A stretch of DNA of 64,000 nt, taken from assembly GCA_001508155.1 (NCBI GenBank), contig LGFI01000003.1:58508-122507 (forward strand), in the 5' to 3' direction. The notes beneath the pieces are model-generated. The model searched no databases, had not been told where the DNA came from, and saw nothing but the letters and a program-made list of their open reading frames with translations. The number at the start of each line of letters is the position of its first letter. The stretch's first letter is position 1. The DNA is from Acetothermia bacterium 64_32 (GTDB lineage: Bacteria; Bipolaricaulota; Bipolaricaulia; Bipolaricaulales; Bipolaricaulaceae). This document shows positions 18,813-27,020 of this stretch, piece by piece. The translations under genes were made by a program, and so were the position numbers.

Positions 18813-19406
18813 CTAGCCTCCTTCCGTAAGCAGCCAGCGGGAGAAAAGGCGGCTCAGCTCCTCCGCCCCATGCTCCCTGATCTCCCGGGCCACCTCGTCA
18901 TCCCCCACGGCCCGGGGGGTGAGGCCCAGCACCATCCCCAGGATGGCATGGGCGGCCACGACGGGGTTGCAGGGCCGGATCTGGCCGGTCGCCATCCCCT
19001 GCTCAAGGAGCTCCTGCACGAAGGAGACGATCTCCTCGGACAGGGTCCGGAAGCGCAGCCTGAGGGAGCTTGTGGGGGAAAACCACTCCCGCTGCACCAC
19101 CTGCATCACCTGCCGGCGGGCCCGCAGGTCGGAGAAGTGCCGCTCCACCAGCCGGCGGATGATCTCCGCCGGGGGGAGCCCCTCCCGGATGAGCTCCTCC
19201 AGGAAACCCTTTAACTCCGAGAACTCCTTCTGGATGATGGCAAAGAGCAACTCCTCTTTTCCCTTGAAATGGTGGTAGATGGCGCCGATGGAGACACCGG
19301 CGGCGGTGGCGATCTGACGCATGCCGGTGCCGTGGAAGCCCTGGCGGGCGAACAGCCGCTCCGCTGCAGCCACGATCCTGTCCTCTAAAGCCATCCTTCC
19401 GCTCAT
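18813..19406 (-). CDS. TetR family transcriptional repressor
   Basis: About 197 residues. The N-terminal helix-turn-helix is clear: LEDRIVAAAERLFARQGFHGTGMRQIATAAGVSIGAIYHHFKGKEELLFAII. The C-terminal helical ligand domain resembles the AcrR/FadR-like TetR group that senses acyl compounds or hydrophobic molecules. The ATG at 19406 is chosen because the longer frame to 19454 would run through the promoter. With that start the message would be nearly leaderless; a second ATG at 19394 is the alternative. The palindrome 3 bases before the ATG implies autoregulation, and an identical site at 12497 implies control of the radical SAM operon. Confidence 0.9.
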   Translation of the reverse strand: MSGRMALEDRIVAAAERLFARQGFHGTGMRQIATAAGVSIGAIYHHFKGKEELLFAIIQKEFSELKGFLEELIREGLPPAEIIRRLVERHFSDLRARRQVMQVVQREWFSPTSSLRLRFRTLSEEIVSFVQELLEQGMATGQIRPCNPVVAAHAILGMVLGLTPRAVGDDEVAREIREHGAEELSRLFSRWLLTEGG

Positions 19407-19408
19407 AG

Positions 19409-19422
19409 AACGAACGTTCGTT
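19409..19422 (-). promoter_or_regulatory. TetR operator at the tetR-RND operon
   Basis: The perfect palindrome AACGAACGTTCGTT lies between the -10 box and the tetR ATG, covering the expected transcription start. It is identical to the site at 12497-12510. Confidence 0.8.
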
Positions 19423-19425
19423 TTA

Positions 19426-19454
19426 AGGATACCCCCTCCCCCCTCACCTATCAA
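19426..19454 (-). promoter_or_regulatory. Promoter of the tetR-RND operon
   Basis: On the minus strand TTGATA (19454-19449) and TATCCT (19431-19426) are spaced by 17 bases, directly followed by the operator. Confidence 0.7.
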
Positions 19455-19486
19455 CCCCCGCTAAAATAGGGGCCCAAGGAGGCGTT

Positions 19487-19858
19487 ATGTTCAAGGAGAT
19501 CAGCCTGCACACGCGCCAGCGGGAGGAGATGCTGGACATCACCGATCGGGTCCAAGCGGCCATCGCCGAGGCCGGGATCGACGAGGGGTTTGTGTTCATC
19601 TACGTGCCCCACTCCACGGCGGCGGTGAGCATCCATGCCCGCCTGGAGGAAGGCGATGCCCCACGGCTCGACAGGATGCTGGAGAACGCCTATCCAGAGG
19701 AGGATGCCCCCCACACCACCAAGGCGGCGTTCGTCGCCCCCACCGAGGTCGGCATCGTCAAAGACGGTCGGATGCTCCTCGGGGAGGACCAGCGCATCTA
19801 CCTCTACGAGTTCGCCGGCCCCGCCGAACGAAAAGTTTATCTGTATGTGGGGTCTTGA
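19487..19858 (+). CDS. YjbQ/UPF0047 family protein
   Basis: This 123-residue protein matches the YjbQ fold by FVFIYVPHSTAAVSIHA, the Ala-Pro-His stretch DAPHTTKAAFVAPTEVGIVKDGRMLLGEDQRIYLYEFAGPAERKVYLYV, and its length. The conserved histidines (PHS, and PHT in place of the usual PAH) would bind a metal. Some members show thiamin phosphate synthase activity, but the natural role is unsettled. It differs from the textbook motifs (SIHARLEEGDAPRLDR where NENADPDV is usual), so it is a divergent member. AAGGAGG lies 5 bases before the ATG. It is transcribed divergently from tetR. Confidence 0.75.
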   Translation: MFKEISLHTRQREEMLDITDRVQAAIAEAGIDEGFVFIYVPHSTAAVSIHARLEEGDAPRLDRMLENAYPEEDAPHTTKAAFVAPTEVGIVKDGRMLLGEDQRIYLYEFAGPAERKVYLYVGS

Positions 19859-19887
19859 GAATTGAAACCTAGGCATCATCCGAGGTG

Positions 19888-20026
19888 TATAATCCTTAAA
19901 GAGGGATCGCGCTAGCGCAGGCGTTGATCAACAGGCGGCGAGGGAACGCCGGGTACGAAGCAGGATAGATCGTTTAAGAGCTCCCCACTTGAAGTCCCCT
20001 CAACAAGGGATTCCGGGAGGTGAGCG
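19888..20026 (+). ncRNA. Candidate structured leader RNA (cis-regulatory) of the downstream metalloprotease-like gene
   Basis: A TATAAT at 19888-19893 is followed by about 130 bases without an ORF. Inverted repeats are visible: GCGCTAGCGC, GGCGTT pairing with AACGCC around a 19-base loop, and CTCCC (19981-19985) able to pair with GGGAG (20015-20019) of the Shine-Dalgarno of the GTG start at 20030, enclosing a small CCCT/AGGG hairpin. The layout resembles a translation-controlling riboswitch or thermosensor. I do not recognise a known class; 6S RNA and common riboswitch consensus elements were not found. Confidence 0.35.
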
Positions 20027-20029
20027 GGC

Positions 20030-21631
20030 GTGAAGCGGTGGTTTCTCTTCTTTGTGGTGCTGGCGTTGGCTGGAAGCGCGGCCCAGTATGGGGTTGAGGG
20101 AGGATACGGGGCAGTACAGCTCCGTTTTTCCGGTCAACTTGTCTCGGCAGGGCACTGCCAGCGACCTTCGCAGAACGTGCTCCGCTGTCAGGTGCCCGGG
20201 GGGAGCCCCGGAAGGATCGAACTCACGGCTACGGTGACCCCAAGCGGTTATCCGGTCAACATCTCGGTCATCTCCCTGCCTCCTTGGGCGAGCTTTACGC
20301 CGGCTTCGGGCTCCGGGAGCGCCACTGCAACCTGCAGCTTTCAGCCCCCGGTGGAAGCGGCGGGCAAGAACTTCCAGCTTGTCTTCCGGGCATCAACCAT
20401 CTACGGGCTCCATGTGGATCTCACAGTGATCCTAGAGGTGGTCTCGGGAGGCCCTCCTTCCGGGCCCGAATACCCGGAGCCGGGTTACATGACAGATGAA
20501 GAGGGCAGGTTTTCTGTGCCGGTGAATGATCCGCCGAACACCTGGGTCGAGGGGGTGCTCACCCGGTGCACGCGTTATCCCTTGGCCGGGGTGCCGGTGG
20601 AGGTGTTCCTGTTCCCCAAACCGGGGCGCTTGACCATCGGAAATCTGAGCGATGTTGGCGCGGTGCGGATCTCCACCCCTTACGGGGAGGCTACGGTCAC
20701 GGAATTCCGGCTCCTTTCCGCGTTGGACATCTACGGCCGTGTCACTGGCACCATAGATGTTGGCGTGGTGTGCCTTCAGCCCCCCGAGCCCTCCCCGGGC
20801 CCTCCAACAGGGACGATAACGGGCACCACCGACGAGGAGGGAAGGTTCTCAGAACCTTTGCCCCGCCAGCCAGGGATCACGGTGGCAGGTCGGCTCACGG
20901 AGTGCACCGTCAGGCCCCTTACCAACCAGGAATTCAGCCTGACCCCTGTTTACGAAGGGGACGCGATCACTGCTTTTAACATCTCCGTACCGGGCTATGC
21001 TCCGGTGACGGCAACCGGATTCGGGAGGATCTCCCTGCTTGGCCTCACCACCTACCTTTTGGGCGACGTTTGCCTTAAGCCGGAGATCGACCTCCTCCCC
21101 TGGGATGAGGATCGGCCGCTTACCTGGGGGGATTTCCGGGGGCAACCCCCCGAGGACTTGGAATCGCGCGACGAAGCAGCGTTTATCAGCTACCGGTTTA
21201 AGATCCAGAAGACCGACTTCACCCTCACATATGATCCCAAAACCCGCACGTGGAAGGCCAAGATAGACCCGGCGACGTTGAAGGTAGAGAACCTCATGGA
21301 CCGCTCCAAGTCCTGGGTTGATCCCAAACGCAGGTCTGATAGCCTCTTGAAACACGAGCAAGGCCACTTTGACATCAACGAGGTATACAGGCGGGTATTG
21401 GAAACTCGCCTGAGGCGGTTGGAGGCGGAGGCGCCCACCCAAAAAGAGGCCGCCGAGGAACTTCAGAAGCTGATCGACGAAACCTTCGATCAGGTTTCCC
21501 GAAAGGCCGAGCAGGTCCAGGCCGACTACGATCTTGAGACCGCGCACGGCCAGGATCAGGAAGCCCAGCGGGACTGGGAGGCGAAGATCAGGGAGTGGCT
21601 GGCCGATCCGGCGAAGGCCCCGCAGCCGTGA
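20030..21631 (+). CDS. Secreted protein with two repeated cysteine-containing domains and a C-terminal DUF922-like metalloprotease domain
   Basis: 533 residues. A signal peptide (MKRWFLFFVVLALAGSAAQ) is followed by an Ig-like region to about residue 145. Two similar units of about 90 residues follow: each starts TDEEGRFS, has a Cys-Thr in the middle (LTRCTRYPL and LTECTVRPL) and ends in VVCLQP or DVCLKP. The C-terminal third begins DRPLTWGDFRG and contains LLKHEQGHFDINEVYRR near residue 442, an HExxH zinc motif with a downstream acidic residue as in DUF922 predicted proteases, then a charged helical tail. It probably acts outside the cytoplasm. The GTG start has a GGGAGGTGAG ribosome site that may be sequestered by the leader. 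Its 3' end overlaps the convergent dehydrogenase gene by 44 bases. Confidence 0.75.
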   Translation: MKRWFLFFVVLALAGSAAQYGVEGGYGAVQLRFSGQLVSAGHCQRPSQNVLRCQVPGGSPGRIELTATVTPSGYPVNISVISLPPWASFTPASGSGSATATCSFQPPVEAAGKNFQLVFRASTIYGLHVDLTVILEVVSGGPPSGPEYPEPGYMTDEEGRFSVPVNDPPNTWVEGVLTRCTRYPLAGVPVEVFLFPKPGRLTIGNLSDVGAVRISTPYGEATVTEFRLLSALDIYGRVTGTIDVGVVCLQPPEPSPGPPTGTITGTTDEEGRFSEPLPRQPGITVAGRLTECTVRPLTNQEFSLTPVYEGDAITAFNISVPGYAPVTATGFGRISLLGLTTYLLGDVCLKPEIDLLPWDEDRPLTWGDFRGQPPEDLESRDEAAFISYRFKIQKTDFTLTYDPKTRTWKAKIDPATLKVENLMDRSKSWVDPKRRSDSLLKHEQGHFDINEVYRRVLETRLRRLEAEAPTQKEAAEELQKLIDETFDQVSRKAEQVQADYDLETAHGQDQEAQRDWEAKIREWLADPAKAPQP

Positions 21632-22751
21632 GCTCGACCGGAAGCCAGCACCGTTCGGCGTGGGCCCGGGCCACCGCCTGAAGGACGGCCTGGGCCGCCA
21701 CCCCGTCTTGGAAGCCGGGCTCCGGGGCCCTCCCCTCCCCGAGCGCGGTGAGGAGCTCATAGACCGCGTGGACGAAGGAGTGCTCGTAGCCGAGGATGTG
21801 TCCCGGGGGCCACCAGCTGCCCGCCCAGGGATGTTCGCGCTCGGTGACCACGATCCTCCGGAACCCCCGCACCTTCGCGGGATCATCTAGGGAGTAAAAC
21901 CAAACCACGTTCGGATCCTCGGCGTTCCAGTGGATGCTGCCCCGAGCCCCGTTTACCTCAAGATGCATGAAGTTCTTCCGGCCGGTCGCCACCCTGGTCG
22001 TCTCAAACACCCCGGTGGCCCCGGAGGAAAACCTGGCCAGGAAGGCGGCGGTATCGTCCACCGTGACCTCACCCATGCCGGAGCCGTCGGGAAGTGGACG
22101 CTTCTTGATGAAGGTGGTCAGCATGCCGCACACCTCGGAAATCTCACCCACCAGGAAACGCGCCAGGTCCACGATGTGCACCGCCGTGTCCCCCAGGGCC
22201 CCGGAGCCCGCAAGCTCCTTTACCATCCGCCAGGAACGGGGGAGGTTTGGGTCAAGGCCCCAGTCCTGGAGGTACAGGGCGTGGAACTGCCTGATCTCTC
22301 CCAGCGCACCCTCCCGGATAAGCTCCCGGGCAAGGCGGATGGCCGGGAAGAACCGGTAGTTGAAGCAAACCATGTGGGGAACCCCGGCCTCCTCCACCGT
22401 CCGCAGCATCCTCTCGGCCTCGGGGAGGTCCCTGGCCAGGGGCTTTTCACAGAACACCGCCTTGCCGAGCCGGGCAGCGGCTTCCGCGATCTCCGCGTGG
22501 AGGTCGTTGGAGCAGGAGATGTCAACCAGGCCCACGTCGTCACGGGCCACCGCCTCCTCCCAGTCGACGGTCACATGGTCAAAGCCAAACCTGCGAGAGA
22601 ACTCCTCCAGGTTCCCCTCGTCCCGGCCGCAGGCCACCGCAAGGCGCGGAAGAAGTGGAGGATCGAAGAAGGCCCGCACCTGCCGGTAGGCGTTGGCGTG
22701 GGCCCGGCCCATGAACCTAGTCCCGATCACCGCCACCCCGATTTCCTTCAT
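21588..22751 (-). CDS. Gfo/Idh/MocA family NAD(P)-dependent sugar dehydrogenase
   Basis: A 387-residue oxidoreductase: Rossmann start IGVAVIGTRFMGRAHANAY, the hallmark EKPLA (FCEKPLARDL) with the catalytic lysine, NYRFFPAIRLARELIREGALGEIRQFHALYLQDWGLDPNLPRSWRM, and GSGALGDTAVHIVDLARFL with the catalytic Asp/His pair. The YLQDW...WRM pattern resembles the levoglucosan/myo-inositol-type branch of the family, so oxidation of a ring hydroxyl of a sugar or cyclitol is likely. It is the last gene of the LacI-DapA-ABC-sialidase operon, 9 bases after the isomerase-like gene. The exact substrate is unknown. Confidence 0.85.
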   Translation of the reverse strand: MKEIGVAVIGTRFMGRAHANAYRQVRAFFDPPLLPRLAVACGRDEGNLEEFSRRFGFDHVTVDWEEAVARDDVGLVDISCSNDLHAEIAEAAARLGKAVFCEKPLARDLPEAERMLRTVEEAGVPHMVCFNYRFFPAIRLARELIREGALGEIRQFHALYLQDWGLDPNLPRSWRMVKELAGSGALGDTAVHIVDLARFLVGEISEVCGMLTTFIKKRPLPDGSGMGEVTVDDTAAFLARFSSGATGVFETTRVATGRKNFMHLEVNGARGSIHWNAEDPNVVWFYSLDDPAKVRGFRRIVVTEREHPWAGSWWPPGHILGYEHSFVHAVYELLTALGEGRAPEPGFQDGVAAQAVLQAVARAHAERCWLPVELTAAGPSPDRPATP

Positions 22752-22759
22752 CTCGCCTC

Positions 22760-24178
22760 CTAGGAGAACACTTTATAGGGGATGCGGAGCATCTTGGCCA
22801 CCCAAATGAGCTCCTCGGTCCAGTCCCCATAAACGGCGTGGATGTGGTTGGAGTCATATTCGGAGAGGAGCTCCTCCGGCCCCACCCCAAGGCGGGTGAA
22901 GGCATGTGGCCACTCCACTTGGGTGGCCTCCGCCTTGCGCTCTGCCTCCTCCTCTGGGAGCTCGAGGAACTCGCCCGGCAAGATGGCCAGCCAATATCTG
23001 CCGTTCCTCCTCGCCAGCCGGGCCAGGGTAACCCTCCCCGGGGCGGCGATGTGGCGGACCGACGCCCCTCCAGCCGGGAAGTAAAACCCCTGGGGGTAGA
23101 ACTCCACCTTGGGCAGGTTCTCGTCCGGATCGTAGGAGTGGCCCGCAAAATAGGTGGGGTGGGTCCCGGAGTTGCAGAGGTCAAAGGCCCCAAGCTCCTC
23201 GTCGTAGTGTCTGAGGTCGGCAAACAGGACCGGTTCTCCAGTAATGTGTTTCAGGATCTCCATGGTGAGGGCCCCGTCCATATCGGCTTCGGTGGCGGCC
23301 GCGATGGGCTCCTTGGGGCCGTTCCAGTCATAGGGATCGTTCAGGAGGGCCTCGGTCACGTCCATGGTGACGAAGTGGTCCGTGAGCTCGGGCTGGGCCT
23401 TGATCCCGAGGAAGTGGAGCCTCATCTCTTTGGCCATCTCCCGCACCGCGATGTAGCTTTTGATCTGGAGCTTGAGCTTCTCTGGGGTGAGCTGCTTCCC
23501 GTCATAGCGGATTTTTCCTATCTTTTCTGAGAGCCAACGGAAGGCGTCTTCCACCTCGTCGGCTGGGGCGAGCCCGGCGCGGCGGATGATTTCGGACTGG
23601 TCGATGTGCTCCACGTCCACCCCGAAGAGCTTCATCCACTGATCGGGGTTGGCGACGGCGGTGTACATGCCCATGGGCCGGCCGCCGAACAGGCCGAAGG
23701 TCTCCCCCTTGAGCCTGTTGACGGCGGAGGCGGCGCGGATGAAGGCCAGGACCTTGCGCAGGACTTCCGGGTCACGGATGTCGCCGGAAAGGCGGCCGTG
23801 GGAGACGCCGATCTGGTCCAGGGCGCCGGCGGAGGCGAGCATCCCCACCATGCCCGGGTACTGGGGGTTGATGTTAGAAAAGAGGAGGAAAGGCCCCGGG
23901 GCAAAGCGCGAGGCGATGACCGCCAGGTGTGGGAAGCTCCACACGGCGAAGTTGAAGATCGTGAGTTCACACCCCAGGTCCGCGAGCCGCTTGGCCTCGT
24001 TTCTTGCGAGCTCTGCGGTCCAGATGATCTCCTGCCCGGCGATCGGTTCCACCTCGCCTGTAGCCTCGAGTGCCTGGGCCAGCCGCTCCTGGAACTCCCG
24101 GTTTACCGGCTCCACCTCTTTGTGTACTGACTCCCTCCCATCCGAGAACGTGAGGATACCCACCTTTCTCTTTTTCAT
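22760..24178 (-). CDS. L-fucose/L-arabinose isomerase family protein
   Basis: A 472-residue protein beginning MKKRKVGILTFSDGRESVHKE, a typical start for the COG2407-like sugar isomerases. Further landmarks are CELTIFNFAVWSFPHLAVIAS, FGLFGGRPMGMYTAV, EADMDGALTMEILKHITG, FDLCNSGTHPTYF and DSNHIHAVYGDW near the C-terminus, where conserved acidic and histidine residues should bind the metal. Members interconvert aldoses and ketoses, but many uncharacterised members have other substrates. The ATG at 24178 overlaps the preceding gene's stop (ATGA). A second, clearly different member of the superfamily lies at 51391-52800. Confidence 0.8.
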   Translation of the reverse strand: MKKRKVGILTFSDGRESVHKEVEPVNREFQERLAQALEATGEVEPIAGQEIIWTAELARNEAKRLADLGCELTIFNFAVWSFPHLAVIASRFAPGPFLLFSNINPQYPGMVGMLASAGALDQIGVSHGRLSGDIRDPEVLRKVLAFIRAASAVNRLKGETFGLFGGRPMGMYTAVANPDQWMKLFGVDVEHIDQSEIIRRAGLAPADEVEDAFRWLSEKIGKIRYDGKQLTPEKLKLQIKSYIAVREMAKEMRLHFLGIKAQPELTDHFVTMDVTEALLNDPYDWNGPKEPIAAATEADMDGALTMEILKHITGEPVLFADLRHYDEELGAFDLCNSGTHPTYFAGHSYDPDENLPKVEFYPQGFYFPAGGASVRHIAAPGRVTLARLARRNGRYWLAILPGEFLELPEEEAERKAEATQVEWPHAFTRLGVGPEELLSEYDSNHIHAVYGDWTEELIWVAKMLRIPYKVFS

Positions 24179-25233
24179 CTTGGCTCTCCTTTCTTTCCAG
24201 GCACGCATGTGGCCTGGATGACAGTTTCAGGTATGATCGCGTGCATGATTGCCTTACGGTTGTATGTATAGGTCACATGCAAAGCCCCATCGGCCGTTTG
24301 GATGGCCGAGGGGTAACTGTACTCTCCAGGGCCTTCCTCTAAGGTGATCCGCCAAGGCCAACTTTCCCCTTCGTCTGGGGAAAAATCTATCACCAAGGGG
24401 GTGCGGGGCCCCCAACGTGAAAATCCGACTGGCATCTTTTCTGGCCATTCTTCCCCTAATTCCTTAGGGAGTTTTCCCGCCCGAGTAGGGTTGTAAATTA
24501 GGGCTAGTATCCCCGATCGTAATCGGATTAACTCTATGCCGCTGTTGTTATTCGGAAGATCGGTTGGCTCGGGAACGCTCCACGTCTTCCCGCAATCCCA
24601 AGAGTAGCTTCTGTAGATGCATCCCTCTTGGCTACGCATGAACGTCATCAGCCCACCGCCCGCAAGTTGTACCACTGCAGGCTGGATTAAATGGGCACGG
24701 GCCCTTTTTCCCAAATCCCCCACGATCTCCCACGAGCGACCCCCATCCTCTGACCGGATGAACGCAGCACTCCAAGTGGCTTCCCACTCGGTGGGGATTA
24801 TCCACACATTGTCATGGCGAAAAGGCCGATTTCGCCCCAGTAGCCCCTTCCTTTCCACCAGAAGCTCCAAATCCGTCCAGCTCCTGCCCGCATTAGAGCT
24901 ACGTTTCACGAAAAGGTACGTGTCACCGCTGCACCACCGTCCATAGTTCACCCCCACCAATAGCCACAACCTCTCGTCGGGTCCCTCGAATAGCCGGGGG
25001 TTGGCAGGAGCCCGCTGCGCCACGTTCACCCATACCTCGGGTTCGGACCAATCGGACTTACCAGGCCCTAACCTGGTTCCCAGGACTACCGAATCGGGCG
25101 ATCCCTCTCGCCGTCCCGCGTAGCAAGCGGCGATTAAGGTCCCGTCTCGTGATTCGCACAGGGTGGAGGCGTGACAGCTGGGGTACTTGGGCGAGGAACG
25201 GATACAGAACCGCTTCGTGATCCCCTCCCTCAT
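24175..25233 (-). CDS. Cytoplasmic sialidase-like beta-propeller protein (BNR repeats)
   Basis: A 352-residue predicted six-bladed propeller with Asp-box-type repeats such as SSNAGRSWTDLELL, SEDGGRSWEIV, SWDCGKTWSVP and SPDEGESWPW, plus SPKYPSCHASTLCESRDGTLIAACYAGRREGSPD at the N-terminus. It resembles predicted neuraminidases (COG4692) and lacks a signal peptide, so any glycan it cleaves must be imported first. The upstream DapA/NanA-family gene and importer fit breakdown of an imported oligosaccharide, but sialic acid specificity is not proven, as other glycosidase activities exist in related propellers. It overlaps the isomerase gene by 4 bases. Confidence 0.75.
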   Translation of the reverse strand: MREGITKRFCIRSSPKYPSCHASTLCESRDGTLIAACYAGRREGSPDSVVLGTRLGPGKSDWSEPEVWVNVAQRAPANPRLFEGPDERLWLLVGVNYGRWCSGDTYLFVKRSSNAGRSWTDLELLVERKGLLGRNRPFRHDNVWIIPTEWEATWSAAFIRSEDGGRSWEIVGDLGKRARAHLIQPAVVQLAGGGLMTFMRSQEGCIYRSYSWDCGKTWSVPEPTDLPNNNSGIELIRLRSGILALIYNPTRAGKLPKELGEEWPEKMPVGFSRWGPRTPLVIDFSPDEGESWPWRITLEEGPGEYSYPSAIQTADGALHVTYTYNRKAIMHAIIPETVIQATCVPGKKGEPR

Positions 25234-25237
25234 GGCG

Positions 25238-26071
25238 CTACCCCTTCATCCCGGAACCGGCCAGGGTGAATCCCCGGATGATCTGGCGCCTCAAAATGAG
25301 GAACACGGCCAAGGAGGGGAGCGACGCCACGAACGCCCCCGCCAGGATCAGACCGTAGTCGATCTCGAACGCACCCTGAAGCAGCTTAAGCCCCACGGGC
25401 AGGGTGACCATTTCTGCCTTCCTCAAACAGATCATGGACCAAAAGAACTCGTTCCAAGCGAAGTTGAACATATACACCCCGAAGGCGGCGAAAACTGGTC
25501 TGGATATGGGGACGATCACCCTCATCAGCACCCCAAAGCTGGAACAACCGTCTATCCTGGCCGCGTCCTCAAGGTCCTTAGGGATGTTGATGAAGAACTG
25601 CCTGAGGAGGAACACCCCAATGGGCATCGCCATCATGGGCAGGGCCACCCCTTGATAAGTGTTGAGGAAGCCGAACTTGGTCATGGTGAAAAACAGCGGG
25701 ATCACGTTAACCTGCCAGGGGAGCAGCATGAACACCAATAAGATAAGAAAGAGCACGTCCCGTCCTCGCCAGTTGAGCCGGGCGAAGGAGAACGCGGCCA
25801 GTGTGGACACGATCAGGGAGCCAAAAGTGACCATGGTTGAAACGATTAAGCTGTTCAACAGCCACCTTAAAAACGGCCATTCGGCAAACAACCTCCGCAC
25901 GTTGTCCAGGGTGAAGTGCGACGGGATCCATTTAGGTGGGATCTGGAAGATCTCGCTCTCCGGCTTGAAGGCGGTGTCGGCCATCCACAGGATGGGGATC
26001 ACCCACAGGAAGGCGACCCCGTACATGACAAAATACGGCAGGATCCGCTTTAGCCTTTTGCCCCAGCTCAT
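25238..26071 (-). CDS. Carbohydrate ABC transporter permease (MalG type)
   Basis: A 277-residue inner-membrane protein with about six helices and the coupling-helix EAA motif EDAARIDGCSSFGVLMRVIVPISRP. The segment MMAMPIGVFLLRQFFINIPKDLEDAARIDG is typical of MalG-like CUT1 permeases. It forms the second half of the import channel together with the MalF-type gene, which it overlaps by 4 bases. No dedicated ATPase is encoded in the operon, so a shared MsiK/MalK-type ATPase elsewhere is expected. Confidence 0.9.
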   Translation of the reverse strand: MSWGKRLKRILPYFVMYGVAFLWVIPILWMADTAFKPESEIFQIPPKWIPSHFTLDNVRRLFAEWPFLRWLLNSLIVSTMVTFGSLIVSTLAAFSFARLNWRGRDVLFLILLVFMLLPWQVNVIPLFFTMTKFGFLNTYQGVALPMMAMPIGVFLLRQFFINIPKDLEDAARIDGCSSFGVLMRVIVPISRPVFAAFGVYMFNFAWNEFFWSMICLRKAEMVTLPVGLKLLQGAFEIDYGLILAGAFVASLPSLAVFLILRRQIIRGFTLAGSGMKG

Positions 26072-26970
26072 TGCAGCTCCGATTTGAGGCCCAAAAGCCT
26101 CACCCCGATCAAGGTTAAGATCAGGATGAGGACGAGGAGGATGACGCCGGAGGCGGCCGCCTTCCCCACCTGGAAGTAGTCAAATCCCACCCAGTAAAGG
26201 TAAAGGGCCAGCACCTCCGAAGCCCTTCCCGGTCCCCCCTCGGTCATCATCAGCACCTGGCCGAATGTGCGGAAGGCGGAGATGATGGTGAGGACTAAGG
26301 TAAAGAGCAACGATGGTTTGATAAGAGGCATGATGATGTGGATAAACTGATGCCAGGGCCTTGCTCCGTCTATGGCAGCGGATTCGAACAGCTCCTTGGG
26401 GATCTCCTCCAGCCCCGCTTGAAGCACCACCATCCGATAACCTGCAAGCCACCAGGCAGTGGCGAAAGCGATGGCGGGCAGGGCCCAAGCGGGGTCTGTC
26501 AGGAACACCGGGGCCGACGGAAAGATCCGGCTAATCGTGTGTTGGACCAGTCCGAAGTCCCTGTCCAGGAGCCACTTCCAGATGATAGCCACGATGGAGA
26601 CGTTAAGTAGGTATGGGAAGAACAGAATCGACTGCACCGTCACCGTTCCCCGCCGAGAGCGTCCCCATCCCCAGATCATTAGCGCAAACAGAAACCCGAG
26701 GCCGATTATCAGCGGGATGGTCATCCCGGCGAACTTGAACGTGTTGGCGAAGGCGTTCCAGAACCTCTCTTCATGGAAGAGCTGGACGTAATTGGCGAGG
26801 CCGACGAATTTCGACCCTTTGAGGGGGTTCCAGTCGAACAGGCTGATGTATATCCCGTATCCCACCGGCCACGCCAGGAACACCCCCCATAGCCCCAGAA
26901 AGGGGACTACGTACAGGATGCCCTCCAGGTTCCTATGGCGGTATAGAAAATGCCCGAACTTTCCCCACAT
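26068..26970 (-). CDS. Carbohydrate ABC transporter permease (MalF type)
   Basis: A 300-residue protein with six hydrophobic helices and the coupling-loop motif KELFESAAIDGARPWHQFIHIIMPLIKPSL, typical of CUT1 family MalF-like permeases. It lacks the long extra N-terminal part of enteric MalF. The ATG at 26970 has no evident Shine-Dalgarno and lies just after a strong hairpin (26984-27011) and a TATATAAT sequence, so it may have its own short transcript or rely on reinitiation. It works with the substrate-binding protein encoded immediately upstream. Confidence 0.9.
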   Translation of the reverse strand: MWGKFGHFLYRHRNLEGILYVVPFLGLWGVFLAWPVGYGIYISLFDWNPLKGSKFVGLANYVQLFHEERFWNAFANTFKFAGMTIPLIIGLGFLFALMIWGWGRSRRGTVTVQSILFFPYLLNVSIVAIIWKWLLDRDFGLVQHTISRIFPSAPVFLTDPAWALPAIAFATAWWLAGYRMVVLQAGLEEIPKELFESAAIDGARPWHQFIHIIMPLIKPSLLFTLVLTIISAFRTFGQVLMMTEGGPGRASEVLALYLYWVGFDYFQVGKAAASGVILLVLILILTLIGVRLLGLKSELQ

Positions 26971-26983
26971 GTCGTATTATATA

Positions 26984-27011
26984 GGGGGGCGGAGGTCTTC
27001 CTCCACCCCCC
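26984..27011 (-). terminator. Hairpin between binding-protein and permease genes
   Basis: A 12-bp stem (27011-27000 with 26995-26984, one G-U pair on the minus strand) with a 4-base loop directly follows the binding-protein stop codon. It probably limits read-through or protects the binding-protein mRNA, giving excess binding protein. Confidence 0.6.
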
Positions 27012-27020
27012 TTCTTGACC

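Noticed and set aside
19859..20029. 6S RNA, SRP RNA, RNase P RNA or a common riboswitch
   Set aside because: None of their conserved core sequences was found; kept only as an unclassified leader candidate.
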